The notes beneath the pieces were generated by a model. The model ran no database searches and had not been told where the DNA came from. It saw only the letters and a list, made by a program, of their open reading frames with translations. This document shows positions 25,748 to 35,414 of a stretch of DNA of 64,000 nt, piece by piece. Position 1 is the first letter of the stretch; each line of letters starts with the position of its first letter. The stretch is from Spirosoma rhododendri. GTDB lineage: Bacteria > Bacteroidota > Bacteroidia > Cytophagales > Spirosomataceae. The stretch is taken from assembly GCF_012849055.1 (NCBI RefSeq), contig NZ_CP051677.1, positions 4,789,001 to 4,853,000 of the forward strand, read 5' to 3'. Position numbers and translations under genes: made by a program.

Positions 25748-28042
25748 ATGGCTAAATCTTCTCAATCATATATCCCTTACCAGGTCGTCGAGCCAAACAG
25801 CACGTCGGCGATGGTTCATCTGCAACCTTTTTTCAAACGGTGGCCCTGGTTTGTGCTGTCGCTGGCGGTAGCGCTGGCGGGTGCGTATGTGTATCTGCTT
25901 TACCAGCAGCCCATTTATCGCACCAAAGCCAGCCTGCTGCTTCAGGATGAAAAGCGGGGCAGCGAGCAAAGCAACCCGCTGAAAGAGCTGGAAACCTACT
26001 CGCCGAAGAAAGTAGTCGAGAACGAGCTGGAAGTGCTGAAATCATCGTCGCTGATGGGGCAGGTGGTCGACAACCTTAACCTGACCTCGAAGTACCTGCG
26101 GCAGACCTCGTTTGGCAAGCGCGAAATCTTCAGCGCATCGCCGGTGCTGGTAATGGTCGAAAAAGGTAACGACGCGGTGTACAAAAAGCCGGTTGAACTG
26201 GACTTCGTCAATGACAAAACGGTTCGGATCGACGCCAAAGATTATCCGCTCAACCAGTCGATCACGACCCCCTACGGTCAGTTGCGGGTGGTAACCCGGC
26301 GGCCGGTCAGCGATACGACGGAAAGCGTCTTTTTACAGGCGATGCCCCGCGCAGCGGCCATCGGTACGTATCTGGGCAAGCTGAAGGCTGAACCAACCAG
26401 CAAAACATCGACGGTGATCGATCTGACGCTTGATGACGCCGTACCCGAAAAAGGGGAAGCTATTCTGGGCGGGCTGATTCAGGAATACAACCAAGCGGCT
26501 GTTGTCGACAAAAACAAGGTGGCTGCCAGCACCCTGCGGTTCGTGGAAGAACGGCTGCGGATGGTGTCGGGCGAACTGTCGTCGGTGGAGCGCGATGTTG
26601 AGTCGTATAAGTCGAGCAAGGGGATCACTGACCTGAGCACGCAGGCGTCGGCGCTGGTCGAAACGGCCCGGCAGAACGACGCGCAGATCAATCAGGTAAA
26701 CATCCAGCTGGCGTCGCTCAACGACCTTCAGAAGTTTATCAACAACTCATCGAACAAGCGCAGCAGCACCCCCGCTACCGTGGGCCTTACCGATGCAACC
26801 CTGCTGGGGCAGATCAACCAACTGTCGGACCTGGAACTGAAGCGCGAAGAGAAAGCAGCCACTACATCGGAAGAAAATCCGATGCTGGTATCGCTTGATA
26901 ATCAGATTAAAAGCACGAAGGCGAACATCAGCCAGAACATCGAAACGATGAAGAGTCAGCTGCAAAATTCGCAGCGCGAGTACACCAGCAAGAGTCAGGA
27001 AGTTGAGTCGTCGATCCGGTCGATTCCGCAGCAGGAGCGGGCGCTGGTCAACATCACCCGGCAGCAGGGCATCAAAAACGATCTGTACACCTACCTGCTG
27101 AAAAAGCGGGAAGAGCTGGCCGTGCTGTTTGCCGCTACGCAGGCCGACAGCCGGGTTGTCGACCCACCGACCGCCGGTGGTGCACCCATCAAGCCCGTCG
27201 GTGCCGTGATGTACGCCCTGTTCGGACTGGTTGGTCTGTTGGTGCCAACGGCCCTGATCGCCGGTCGGAACGCCGTTAATACCAAAGTGACCCGCCGACT
27301 CGACGTGGAGGACATGACCCACGTCCCGATTCTGGGCGAGGTGATGAACAAGCGGAAGCGCGACGTTATGGTGGTTGGGCAGAATACCCAGTCGGTCATT
27401 GCCGAGCAGATTCGAACCATCCGCACCAACCTACAGATCGGCAATCCGGACCTTACCGCCAGTCAGGTTATCCTGTTTACGTCGAGTATCAGCGGTGAAG
27501 GCAAATCGTTTGTGTCGCTCAACCTGGGTGCCAGCATGGCGATGCTCAAGCAGCCGACCGTGATTCTGGAGATGGACCTGCGCATGCCCCGGCTGCATCA
27601 GGTATTTGGCATCGACAACAGTGTGGGGCTGAGCAACTACCTCAACGGCGAAGCCACGCTCGACGAGATTCTGCAACCCGTGCCGGGCCACCCCAACTAC
27701 TTCATCATTCCGAGCGGGCCGCTGCCCCCGAACCCGTCTGAACTGCTCAGCGGGATGGAAGTGCGGACGCTGATGGCCACGCTGCGCGAACGGTTCCGCT
27801 ACATCATGGTCGATGCTCCGCCGATCGGGATTGTAACCGACGCTCAGTTGCTGGCTCCCATGGCCGATTCGACGCTGTTCGTCGTTCGTCACGGCCTGAC
27901 CCCCAAGCACTGCCTGAAGATTCTGGACAACCTGCACCGGGAGCAGCGGTTCCAAAACCTCAGCATCGTGCTGAACGCTGTAGAGCGGGGCAACTCCTAC
28001 CACTATAGCCACCAGTACAAAAACAGCTATTCGTACCGGTAG
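25748..28042 (+). CDS. Wzc-type polysaccharide co-polymerase / tyrosine autokinase
   Basis: 764 residues. Wzz domain with membrane helices near 35-55 (WPWFVLSLAVALAGAYVYLL) and near 480-505 (VMYALFGLVGLLVPTALIAG), and periplasmic coiled coil in between. The cytoplasmic BY-kinase has Walker A SSISGEGKS (about 578-586), Walker A' VILEMDLRMPR and Walker B YIMVDAPPIG. The tail carries a tyrosine cluster YHYSHQYKNSYSYR, the autophosphorylation site. It should control chain length and export. No Wzb-type phosphatase gene is nearby. It lies 31 bases after the export lipoprotein. Confidence 0.95.
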   Translation: MAKSSQSYIPYQVVEPNSTSAMVHLQPFFKRWPWFVLSLAVALAGAYVYLLYQQPIYRTKASLLLQDEKRGSEQSNPLKELETYSPKKVVENELEVLKSSSLMGQVVDNLNLTSKYLRQTSFGKREIFSASPVLVMVEKGNDAVYKKPVELDFVNDKTVRIDAKDYPLNQSITTPYGQLRVVTRRPVSDTTESVFLQAMPRAAAIGTYLGKLKAEPTSKTSTVIDLTLDDAVPEKGEAILGGLIQEYNQAAVVDKNKVAASTLRFVEERLRMVSGELSSVERDVESYKSSKGITDLSTQASALVETARQNDAQINQVNIQLASLNDLQKFINNSSNKRSSTPATVGLTDATLLGQINQLSDLELKREEKAATTSEENPMLVSLDNQIKSTKANISQNIETMKSQLQNSQREYTSKSQEVESSIRSIPQQERALVNITRQQGIKNDLYTYLLKKREELAVLFAATQADSRVVDPPTAGGAPIKPVGAVMYALFGLVGLLVPTALIAGRNAVNTKVTRRLDVEDMTHVPILGEVMNKRKRDVMVVGQNTQSVIAEQIRTIRTNLQIGNPDLTASQVILFTSSISGEGKSFVSLNLGASMAMLKQPTVILEMDLRMPRLHQVFGIDNSVGLSNYLNGEATLDEILQPVPGHPNYFIIPSGPLPPNPSELLSGMEVRTLMATLRERFRYIMVDAPPIGIVTDAQLLAPMADSTLFVVRHGLTPKHCLKILDNLHREQRFQNLSIVLNAVERGNSYHYSHQYKNSYSYR

Positions 28043-28115
28043 CCCGGTACAACCTCCTACGTGACTTACTCAACCACGTCTCTCTCACTTTGTCATTCTG
28101 TTAACCACACTTGCT

Positions 28116-28811
28116 ATGTCGACCACGTATACGCATCTGAGTAAAGCACCTCAGAAAGATCAGGCGAACGTACGCATAAGCTCGCGTAAAGCTGGCCGCA
28201 CCCTAACCCGCACCGATTTGCGAAACCTGGAAAAACGGGTGTTTGATCTGGCAATAGCGGGTGTCGTCTCCATTACCGTGCTGATCTGGCTGATCCCGCT
28301 GATCGGCTTGCTGATAAAGCTTTCCTCGCGCGGGCCGATTCTGTTTGTGCAGATGCGTACCGGCCGCGACGGTAAGCCGTTTCGCTGCTTCAAATTCCGC
28401 ACGATGACTCACGCGCCGAATGCGGAGTTCAAGCAGGTAACAGTCAACGATGTACGGGTAACGCGCCTGGGCCACATCCTGCGCCGGAGCAATCTGGACG
28501 AGATGCCCCAGTTTCTCAACGTGCTGCTGGGCCACATGAGCGTGGTTGGGCCCCGCCCCCACCCCATTCCGCTCGACGCCAAATACTGGCACTCGATGCC
28601 GGGCTATAAGGATCGCTATACGGTGCGGCCGGGCATTACCGGACTGGCACAGGCGCGGGGCGCACGGGGCGAAACCGACGTGCTCTACAAAATGAAGGGA
28701 CGCGTGCGGTACGATCACCTGTACATCCGCCGACAGTCGTCGCGACTCGATATGAAAATCTGCTGGTGGACGGTGAAAGCCGCCCTGAACGGCAATCGGA
28801 ATGCCCGTTGA
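28116..28811 (+). CDS. Undecaprenyl-phosphate sugar-phosphotransferase (priming enzyme)
   Basis: 231 residues, the short form of the WbaP/WcaJ family with only the catalytic domain. A single re-entrant/membrane helix (FDLAIAGVVSITVLIWLIPL) is followed by the family blocks GPILFVQMRTGRDGKPF, CFKFRTM, RSNLDEMPQFLNVLLG and SVVGPRPHP. It transfers a hexose-1-phosphate from a UDP-sugar to undecaprenyl phosphate, the first step of repeat-unit synthesis, at the inner membrane. The N-terminal 40 residues are basic and soluble. The sugar cannot be told from sequence. Confidence 0.93.
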   Translation: MSTTYTHLSKAPQKDQANVRISSRKAGRTLTRTDLRNLEKRVFDLAIAGVVSITVLIWLIPLIGLLIKLSSRGPILFVQMRTGRDGKPFRCFKFRTMTHAPNAEFKQVTVNDVRVTRLGHILRRSNLDEMPQFLNVLLGHMSVVGPRPHPIPLDAKYWHSMPGYKDRYTVRPGITGLAQARGARGETDVLYKMKGRVRYDHLYIRRQSSRLDMKICWWTVKAALNGNRNAR

Positions 28812-28837
28812 TACCCAGTCTCTAACTACCCCAACTC

Positions 28838-31021
28838 ATGAACGTTCTTGGAATCAATCTGTACGACGCCGGTCTTGACTCGGCCGTGCAGGGCTGTCTG
28901 GATCAGTGCGCAACGACCCAGCCCCGCCACAGTCACTGCATCAGTGCTACCGACGCCCACGGGCTGGTGACGGCCTACAAAAAGCCGGAGTTTAAAGCGC
29001 TGCTCGACTCGTTCTACTGGGTGCTGCCCGACGGTATGCCGAGCGTATGGCTGGGCCGCTGGAAGGGCGCCGAGCAGATGACCCGCTGCTACGGGCCCGA
29101 CTTTTTCAAGCTGGTACTGTCGCAAGGGGCCAACCAAAACGTGACCCACTTTTTCTGCGGGGGTAAGGAAGGCGTTGCCGACGAGCTGAAAGCAGCCGTC
29201 AGTAGCAAATTCGGCAACGACAAGGTTGTGGGTACGTACTGCCCCCCGTTTCGCGAGATGACCGACACCGAACTGCGGGAGCTGGCCGACACTATCAATC
29301 AGTCGGGTGCCAATATCGTCTGGGTCGGGCTGGGTAGCCCCAAGCAGGAGCGGTTTGCCGCCCGGCTGGCCAAGCTGGTCGACGTCAATTTTCTGGTTAC
29401 GGTCGGCGCGGCTTTCGACTTTCACACCAACCGGGTGGCGCAGGCCCCCCGCTGGATTCAGCGGCTGTCGATGGAGTGGTTTTTCCGGCTGATGATGGAG
29501 CCCCGGCGGTTGGCGAGTCGCTACCTGCGCGTGGTGCCCCTGTTTATTCTGCTTAACCTGAAAGAAGCCCTGACGCCCCCCGCTCGTCGCACGCCTAACG
29601 CTTCAGGCAGGGTACTTTCCCTGCTCTGTTCCTATCTACGAATGACCACCGAAGAAATACATACTATCCACGAACCACAAACCGACGCACCACCGTCGGT
29701 CGTCAAGCGCTTTGTCGTCAACGTAGCGTCGTTGTTCAGCGTGCAGCTCGCCAACATGCTGCTGCCGCTGCTTACCGTGCCTTATGTGGTGCGGATTATT
29801 GGGCCGGAGCGGCTGGGGCTGCTCAATTTCTCACTAGCGTTTATTGCCTACTTCAACCTTGTCATCAATTACGGCTTCGACATGGCTGCGGTGCGGAATA
29901 TCGCGGCCAACCGAACCGACAAAGCCGAGGTTAACCGGGTTTTTTGTGAAGTACTGGCGGGTAAGGTGCTGCTCTGGATCCTGTCGACGGTGCTGTTTGC
30001 CGGTATCGTCATCGCTGTTCCTGAGTTTCGGGAGCAGTGGGTGCTGCATGCCTGCACGTACCTGACCTGTATCGGGGTAGTGCTGTTTCCGCTGTGGCTC
30101 TATCAGGGCATGGAAGATTTGAGCCGCGTAGCCCTGTTCAACCTGATCGTCAAAGTGCTGTTTTCGCTGTCGGTTTTTGTACTGATCCGGCAACCGGGCG
30201 ATTACATCTACCAGAATCTGTCGATGAGCGTGGCGCAGGTGCTGGTCAGTGTGGTGGCGCTGGTGGTAGCCATCCGGCGCTATAACCTGACGATCAGCTG
30301 GCCGCTCTGGACGAACCTCAAGCAACGATTCATCGACGACCGCACCCTGTTTTTCTCGTCGCTGACCATCACGCTCTACGCCGGGTCCAACGTGTTTCTG
30401 CTGGGGCTGCTGAGCAATGCCTACAACGTGGGCATCTTCGCGGCCGGTACGCGGCTGGAAAGCATCAGCCGGGCGTTTGCCGGTATCGCCCTGAATCAGG
30501 CGTTTTTCCCCATTGTGGCCAACGCCTTCGGGCGCAGCCGCGAGCAGGGGCTGCGACTGGTTCGGACAACGTTCTTTCCCCTGGCCGCGTTTATGGGCGT
30601 TATTTCGCTGGGTCTGTGGGTCATCGCGCCGTTTTTTATCACGCTGTTTTACGGGGACGCTTTCCGCGACGCCATCACGATTCTGCGTATCGTTTCCCTG
30701 CTGCCGCTCGCCATTGGCATTAGTAATCTGCTGGGCCTGCACACGATGCTGAACCTGCGGATGGACAAAGCCTTTTTCGCCATTACCGCCATGGGCTCCG
30801 TTATCGGACTGACGCTGAACATGCTGCTTATCAAGACCTCCGGGCACATCGGCGCGGCCTGGGCGTGGGTCATCACGGAGGGGTGCATCACCATCGCGAT
30901 GTACATATACCTCCGGTCGCAAAAGATCGAAGTTGTTCAGCTTTCGGCCCTTACCGAAGCCATTGCCTTTACCAAAGACCGCCTGCACGTCCTGTCGAAA
31001 CGACTACCCGGCCGTCACTAA
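28838..31021 (+). CDS. Fused WecG/TagA-type glycosyltransferase and Wzx-type flippase
   Basis: 727 residues in one uninterrupted frame. Residues 1-250 are a WecG/TagA/CpsF transferase: ISATDAHGLVTAYKKPEF, WVLPDGMPSVWLGRWKG, VGLGSPKQERFAARL and FLVTVGAAFDFHTNRVAQAP. Residues about 290-727 are a polysaccharide flippase of the Wzx/MATE type with about twelve helices (LFSVQLANMLLPLLTVPYVV, GPERLGLLNFSLAFIAYFNL). A polar linker joins them, with an internal ATG at 29642 that would begin a normal flippase. The two functions are usually separate genes. Either this is a true fusion that couples the late transfer step to flipping, or a stop codon was lost and the ATG still serves as a start. Confidence 0.85.
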   Translation: MNVLGINLYDAGLDSAVQGCLDQCATTQPRHSHCISATDAHGLVTAYKKPEFKALLDSFYWVLPDGMPSVWLGRWKGAEQMTRCYGPDFFKLVLSQGANQNVTHFFCGGKEGVADELKAAVSSKFGNDKVVGTYCPPFREMTDTELRELADTINQSGANIVWVGLGSPKQERFAARLAKLVDVNFLVTVGAAFDFHTNRVAQAPRWIQRLSMEWFFRLMMEPRRLASRYLRVVPLFILLNLKEALTPPARRTPNASGRVLSLLCSYLRMTTEEIHTIHEPQTDAPPSVVKRFVVNVASLFSVQLANMLLPLLTVPYVVRIIGPERLGLLNFSLAFIAYFNLVINYGFDMAAVRNIAANRTDKAEVNRVFCEVLAGKVLLWILSTVLFAGIVIAVPEFREQWVLHACTYLTCIGVVLFPLWLYQGMEDLSRVALFNLIVKVLFSLSVFVLIRQPGDYIYQNLSMSVAQVLVSVVALVVAIRRYNLTISWPLWTNLKQRFIDDRTLFFSSLTITLYAGSNVFLLGLLSNAYNVGIFAAGTRLESISRAFAGIALNQAFFPIVANAFGRSREQGLRLVRTTFFPLAAFMGVISLGLWVIAPFFITLFYGDAFRDAITILRIVSLLPLAIGISNLLGLHTMLNLRMDKAFFAITAMGSVIGLTLNMLLIKTSGHIGAAWAWVITEGCITIAMYIYLRSQKIEVVQLSALTEAIAFTKDRLHVLSKRLPGRH

Positions 31022-31125
31022 TCCCCCTTACTAAACCCGCACCATAAACCGATAACCAGTTATGCAATCGCCACATGACCTGCATCGCGGCCCAGCCGGG
31101 CGACATTGATGCACCCTCAAGAGTT

Positions 31126-32033
31126 ATGAAAACAATAGCAACCTTAATCGTTACGTACAACCGGCTCAGCGACCTGAAAGTGTGCGTGTCGTGCATTCGG
31201 GAGCAAACCCATCAGCCCAACGCCGTGTACGTCATCAACAACGGCAGCAATGATGGGACGGATGAATGGCTGGCCCAACAGCCGGACCTGACGGTCGTTA
31301 CGCAGGCCAATCTGGGCGGAGCCGGTGGGTTTGCCACGGGTATTGAGCGGGCCTACAACGACGGTTACGACGAAATCTGGTGCATGGACGACGACTGCGT
31401 CCCAACCCCCGATGCGCTGAAAAACCTGGTCGAGTCGCCTAACATCGGACCGGGTATCAAGAACTGCGTGTCGATCAACGTGAAGAACCACGAAGAGCTG
31501 GCCTTCTTCGTCCGCCAGAACAACAAAGATTATCAGCGGGTGTCGGATATGGACGGATACGACCTCATCTACGGGGTGGCGTCGCTCTTCAACGGTACGC
31601 TGATTAGTTCGGAAGTGATTAAGGCGATTGGTGTCCCCGACAAGAAGCTGTTTATCTGGGGCGACGAAGTGGAGTACATGACGCGGGCGATGAAAAATCA
31701 CTTCCCCGTAGTCACCGTCCCGACGTCGCTGCTGTTCCACCCCCCTCCGTCGATCGGGATGGCATCCCCTGGCCGGGCGCGTGGAAAAACTACTACCGCA
31801 TCCGCAACGAACGGCGCGTGTTTCAGAACGCCCACGGCGACAAGTACGGCTTTATCATGTTTATGTTCTGGTCGATGAAAGCCACGTTCAGCCAGCTGGC
31901 CACGAAGCGCAAAAACCGGTTCTACAACTTTATGCTCTACGGTGAAGCGGCATCCGACAGCCTGCTCAACAACTTCCGCAAGCGGCCCAACACGATTTAC
32001 ACCCTGCGGCTCTATCAGTTCATGAACAAATAA
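31126..32033 (+). pseudogene. GT2 glycosyltransferase with a one-base frameshift
   Basis: From the ATG at 31126 a GT-A enzyme is read: TLIVTYNRLSDLKVCV, NNGSNDGTDEW, the GlfT2-like ANLGGAGGFATGI, metal site MDDDCVP (88-90) and FIWGDEVEYMTRA. At 31740-31745 a run of six C shifts the frame, and the first frame ends at 31878 in nonsense residues. One more C would restore FHPPSVDRDGIPWPGAWKNY and the rest to the stop at 32033, for 302 residues. So the gene is intact except for this single base: an indel in the sequence data, or a real or phase-variable off-state. It was probably a galactofuranosyl- or rhamnosyl-type transferase. An in-frame start at 31075 lacks fold character. Confidence 0.8.
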
Positions 32034-32041
32034 GCACTCCG

Positions 32042-33208
32042 ATGAACGTACTGATTGCAACCTATCTGGCAACCAACTCGCCCTCGGGCGTGGTCACGTA
32101 TACCCAAACGCTGACCCGCGACCTGATGGCCAATGGTGTTGGTGTGCAGGTAATCGATGCAGGCAGTACGCCCGTTGGCTGGCGCAAATTTCTCGGCCTT
32201 GCCAAGCGGCTGATGCGTCCGCTGGGCGGCACGTTTGCGGCCTTCTACGACGAGTTCGCTTACTTCACCGGGGTCTATCTGGCTGCGCGTCGGCTTAAAA
32301 ACACTGGTATCGAACTGATTCACGCGCAGGACCCCCGCTCGGGCGCGGCTGCCCGGCTGGCCCTCGACTCGTCGGTACCGGTCGTGCTGACGTGTCACTT
32401 TAACGACGATCCGGTGAGCGAACTGGTCAGTGTGTTTTCGCTGGGTCCGCGGGTTAAGCGCGTTCTTACGAACTGGTACGTGTACCTGTTCTCGCATATC
32501 CGCCACTATGTGTTTGTCTCGAACTACGCCTACACGTCTTCGAAGCAGTTTCTGCCCGCGACCATCGACAAGCGGGTGCTGCGTAACTCGGTTCAGCTGG
32601 CCTACACCCCCCGTCGGCACGATACCGGCGAGGGTCCTCTGATAATCAGCAATGTTGGCTACCTCGACGAACGGAAAAATCAGCAACTGCTGCTGGCTAT
32701 CGGGCGCGAACTACTGCTGCGGGGTAAGCCGGATTTTCGGATCTGGCTGATCGGCGACGGCCCTAAACGGGCGGAGTACGAAGCCCTCGCCGAGCAGTGG
32801 CAGCTTTCCGGCCACGTAACGTTTTACGGGCGGCAGTCGGCCCCCTGGGAGCTGGTGGCGCAGAGCGATCTATACGTGCATACGGCCCTCAACGACAACT
32901 GCCCCTACGCCCTGATCGAAGCAATGGCGGTTGGTGTGCCGGTGGTAGCCCTGCCATCGGGCGGCATCCCGGAGATGGTACCCAACGGGCTGGGCCTGCT
33001 CGCGTGGAAGACAGCCCCCGAACTGGCAGACGAACTGCTGGCCTATGCCGACGCTGACCGGCGGCAGCAGATAGCCGAGCAGCAGGCGGCCTACGCCGAC
33101 CGGGTGTTTAACCACCAGCGCAACCTCGCCGAATTACTGGCCTATTACCAACAGCTAACCGGCAGTGAGTCCTCACCGGCTCCGGCCCCAATTCCTGTAT
33201 TGTCATGA
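32042..33208 (+). CDS. GT4-family glycosyltransferase
   Basis: 388 residues, GT-B fold. The N-terminal half begins MNVLIATYLATNSPSGVVTYTQ; the C-terminal half has the GT4 blocks VGYLDERKNQQLLLAIGREL, IWLIGDGPKRAEYEALA and the donor-binding NDNCPYALIEAMAVGVPVVA. It would transfer a sugar with retention of configuration in the cytoplasm. It begins 8 bases after the frameshifted transferase and overlaps the Wzy gene by 4 bases (ATGA), so the genes are translationally coupled. Confidence 0.9.
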   Translation: MNVLIATYLATNSPSGVVTYTQTLTRDLMANGVGVQVIDAGSTPVGWRKFLGLAKRLMRPLGGTFAAFYDEFAYFTGVYLAARRLKNTGIELIHAQDPRSGAAARLALDSSVPVVLTCHFNDDPVSELVSVFSLGPRVKRVLTNWYVYLFSHIRHYVFVSNYAYTSSKQFLPATIDKRVLRNSVQLAYTPRRHDTGEGPLIISNVGYLDERKNQQLLLAIGRELLLRGKPDFRIWLIGDGPKRAEYEALAEQWQLSGHVTFYGRQSAPWELVAQSDLYVHTALNDNCPYALIEAMAVGVPVVALPSGGIPEMVPNGLGLLAWKTAPELADELLAYADADRRQQIAEQQAAYADRVFNHQRNLAELLAYYQQLTGSESSPAPAPIPVLS

Positions 33209-34437
33209 CGATCTGGCTATTTCGCTTCGCGCTCTTCATGATCCTGTTTGGCCTGAGCCCGCTGACCTACGGTGGCGACTCGCTGCACCCCGTGCTCGAC
33301 AAAGTAACGAGCGGCATGGCGTTGGTCGGGCTGGTTTCACTGGTCATCTGCTTCTTCGACCTGCCCCGCTTTTACAAGATCATGGCATGGCCCATTTTCA
33401 TCGGTGCCATTCTGCTGCTACTAGAATCGAAGTACGAATACGGTCAGTACGTTTACTCGTATTTCGTAATCAAACGGTTTGTCTACTGCGCGCTGGCCAT
33501 GACGGCCTACTACGCGGCCAAACGATCGGGCCCGATCCGGTTCGAGTACATCGGCTATCTGGTACTGGTGCTGTTTTTCGTCAATCAGATTCTGCTGGGG
33601 CAGATTTACACGTATTCGCTGTCGTCGGAGAGCCGCACCACAACGGCCCCCGAAGCCCTGTATCTGGTTGTGCCGTTCCTGTATTTTCTGGTTCAGTACT
33701 ACAGGGAGCACAAGCTCATTTCGCTGTTTTCGTCGCTGGCCGTTTTTCTGTTCATCGTTATCCTGCTGCACCGGTCGGTTATTTCAACGGCGGTCATCGC
33801 GGCCGGGGTGGTTACAGGCCTGATGCTGATGAGTAAATCGTCGGAAAAAGGGTTTCCGGTGGGTCGCACGTTTATGTTCTTCATTGTGGTCGTCAGCCTG
33901 TCGACTCCGCTGGCGGGGATGCTCTCGGATAAGAAGTTCGATGCCTTTATGGAAAGCATCAACGGCATTCTGGACCCCAAAGAAGACAATACCGGCAGCT
34001 GGCGGCTGGAGCAGTCGCAGCACTACATGGCGCTGGTACCTGAACGCCCGCTTCTGGGCTGGCGCTACGACGGCTACGACCGCGGGGAAGTGATGCGCCA
34101 CGAAGATTTCCCCGAAAAAGGGACCATCATTCACTCGCAATACGTCGATCAGCTGTACAACTACGGTGCCGTAGGACTGGCGATCAACCTGCTGCTTATT
34201 CTGGGTACGCTGGCTACCATCTACCGCCGGAAACAACTGTATACGACCGAGCAGCTGGTGCTGTTTGGCTTTATAGCGGGCGGGCTGATCTACGGCGTTT
34301 CCTACCAGCTTCCGGTCTACTACTGGGGCCTGGTCGGCATGGGTATGTTCTACGGCCTGCAACGGCCCGCGCACCGGTTTACCGTACCGGAACTGCACGA
34401 AGACGAACACGAACACGCGCTTCAGCCAGCCGATTAA
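33205..34437 (+). CDS. O-antigen polymerase / ligase-like membrane protein (Wzy)
   Basis: 410 residues with about ten to twelve membrane helices. One large loop (about 245-315) carries EDNTGSWRLEQSQHYMALVP, RPLLGWRYDGYD and IIHSQYVDQLYNYGAVGLAI, typical of the O-antigen ligase/Wzy superfamily, where loop Arg and His residues are needed. It should join repeat units on undecaprenyl carrier at the outer face of the inner membrane. The cluster contains one Wzx-type and one Wzy-type protein, consistent with the Wzx/Wzy route. The ATG overlaps the upstream stop codon. Confidence 0.85.
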   Translation: MTIWLFRFALFMILFGLSPLTYGGDSLHPVLDKVTSGMALVGLVSLVICFFDLPRFYKIMAWPIFIGAILLLLESKYEYGQYVYSYFVIKRFVYCALAMTAYYAAKRSGPIRFEYIGYLVLVLFFVNQILLGQIYTYSLSSESRTTTAPEALYLVVPFLYFLVQYYREHKLISLFSSLAVFLFIVILLHRSVISTAVIAAGVVTGLMLMSKSSEKGFPVGRTFMFFIVVVSLSTPLAGMLSDKKFDAFMESINGILDPKEDNTGSWRLEQSQHYMALVPERPLLGWRYDGYDRGEVMRHEDFPEKGTIIHSQYVDQLYNYGAVGLAINLLLILGTLATIYRRKQLYTTEQLVLFGFIAGGLIYGVSYQLPVYYWGLVGMGMFYGLQRPAHRFTVPELHEDEHEHALQPAD

Positions 34438-34464
34438 TTACCTACTTTACGTTCTCACGCTCCT

Positions 34465-35349
34465 ATGATTAGTGTCGTAATTCCCGTCCACAACCGTCTC
34501 GACTACACCCGGCAGTGTCTCAACTGCCTGATGGCGCAGACGTACCGCGACTTCCGAATCATCGTCGTTGATGACGGCTCGACAGACGGTACCGATCTCA
34601 TGATCGAAACAGAATTCCCCGAGGTTGTGCTCATCAAAGGCGATGGCAACCTGTGGTGGACCGAAGCTACGAACGTCGGTATCCGCTACGCCATGAAGCA
34701 GACCGACGGCGACGGCCCGCACTTTGTACTGACGCTGAACGACGACACCATCGTACAGCCGGACTACCTGCAATCGATGCTCAACGCCTGGCAGGCCCAC
34801 AAGCCCTGCCTGATCGGGTCGGTCAGTGTCGACAGCGAGAATCCTGAACGGCTCGAATACGCCGGGTCGGCTTTTGAGCTGTACACCGCCGGGGGGCGTC
34901 ACCTCGCGGAAGATTATCAGTACAGCTACGCAAACCTGATCAGCAAGGCCGACCACGTTGAGTCGCAGTCGCTACCAGGCCGGGGTACGCTGATTCCGAT
35001 GGAGGTGTTCGCTAAAGTCGGGCTGTTTAACGCCGAGAAGTACGCCCACTACATGGCCGACATCGAGTTTTCGATCCGGGCCCGGAAAGCGGGGTACCGA
35101 CTCATTGTCGACGCCAAAAGCATCGTCTACGAAATTGTCCGGGCAACGGGCATTCAGGTCGAGAAAGGACTGACGTTCAAGCAGTTCATTAACAGCTTTA
35201 CCTCGATCAAGTCGCCCACTAACCTGACCGTCCGGTACAACTTCGCGATTGAACACTCGCGCACCAAGCACCTGTATTTCTGCTTCGACATTGGCCGGAT
35301 CTGCGCTGGTTTTCTGCTGCGCAAAATTCGGATGAGCCGGGTCGGTTAG
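34465..35349 (+). CDS. GT2-family glycosyltransferase
   Basis: 294 residues, GT-A fold. Blocks: MISVVIPVHNRLDYTRQCLN, VDDGSTDGTD for nucleotide binding, GDGNLWWTEATNVGIRYA, LTLNDDTIVQPDYL as the metal motif and the acceptor-side ADIEFSIRARKAGY. It resembles rhamnosyl- and galactosyl-transferases of O-antigen clusters. Sugar unknown. It lies 27 bases after Wzy, in the same operon. The C-terminus (HLYFCFDIGRICAGFLLRKI) is amphipathic and may contact the membrane. Confidence 0.9.
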   Translation: MISVVIPVHNRLDYTRQCLNCLMAQTYRDFRIIVVDDGSTDGTDLMIETEFPEVVLIKGDGNLWWTEATNVGIRYAMKQTDGDGPHFVLTLNDDTIVQPDYLQSMLNAWQAHKPCLIGSVSVDSENPERLEYAGSAFELYTAGGRHLAEDYQYSYANLISKADHVESQSLPGRGTLIPMEVFAKVGLFNAEKYAHYMADIEFSIRARKAGYRLIVDAKSIVYEIVRATGIQVEKGLTFKQFINSFTSIKSPTNLTVRYNFAIEHSRTKHLYFCFDIGRICAGFLLRKIRMSRVG

Positions 35350-35414
35350 CAGACCGTTTCGTAGTTCGTCGTCCACATTCAGCATCAGCGGCAACGCCAA
35401 TCCAGTCGACCGTT

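Noticed and set aside
29834..30988. Minus-strand frame of 384 residues opposite the flippase
   Set aside because: Rich in Gln, Arg, His and Asp from antisense hydrophobic codons; the + strand shows a normal polytopic membrane protein.
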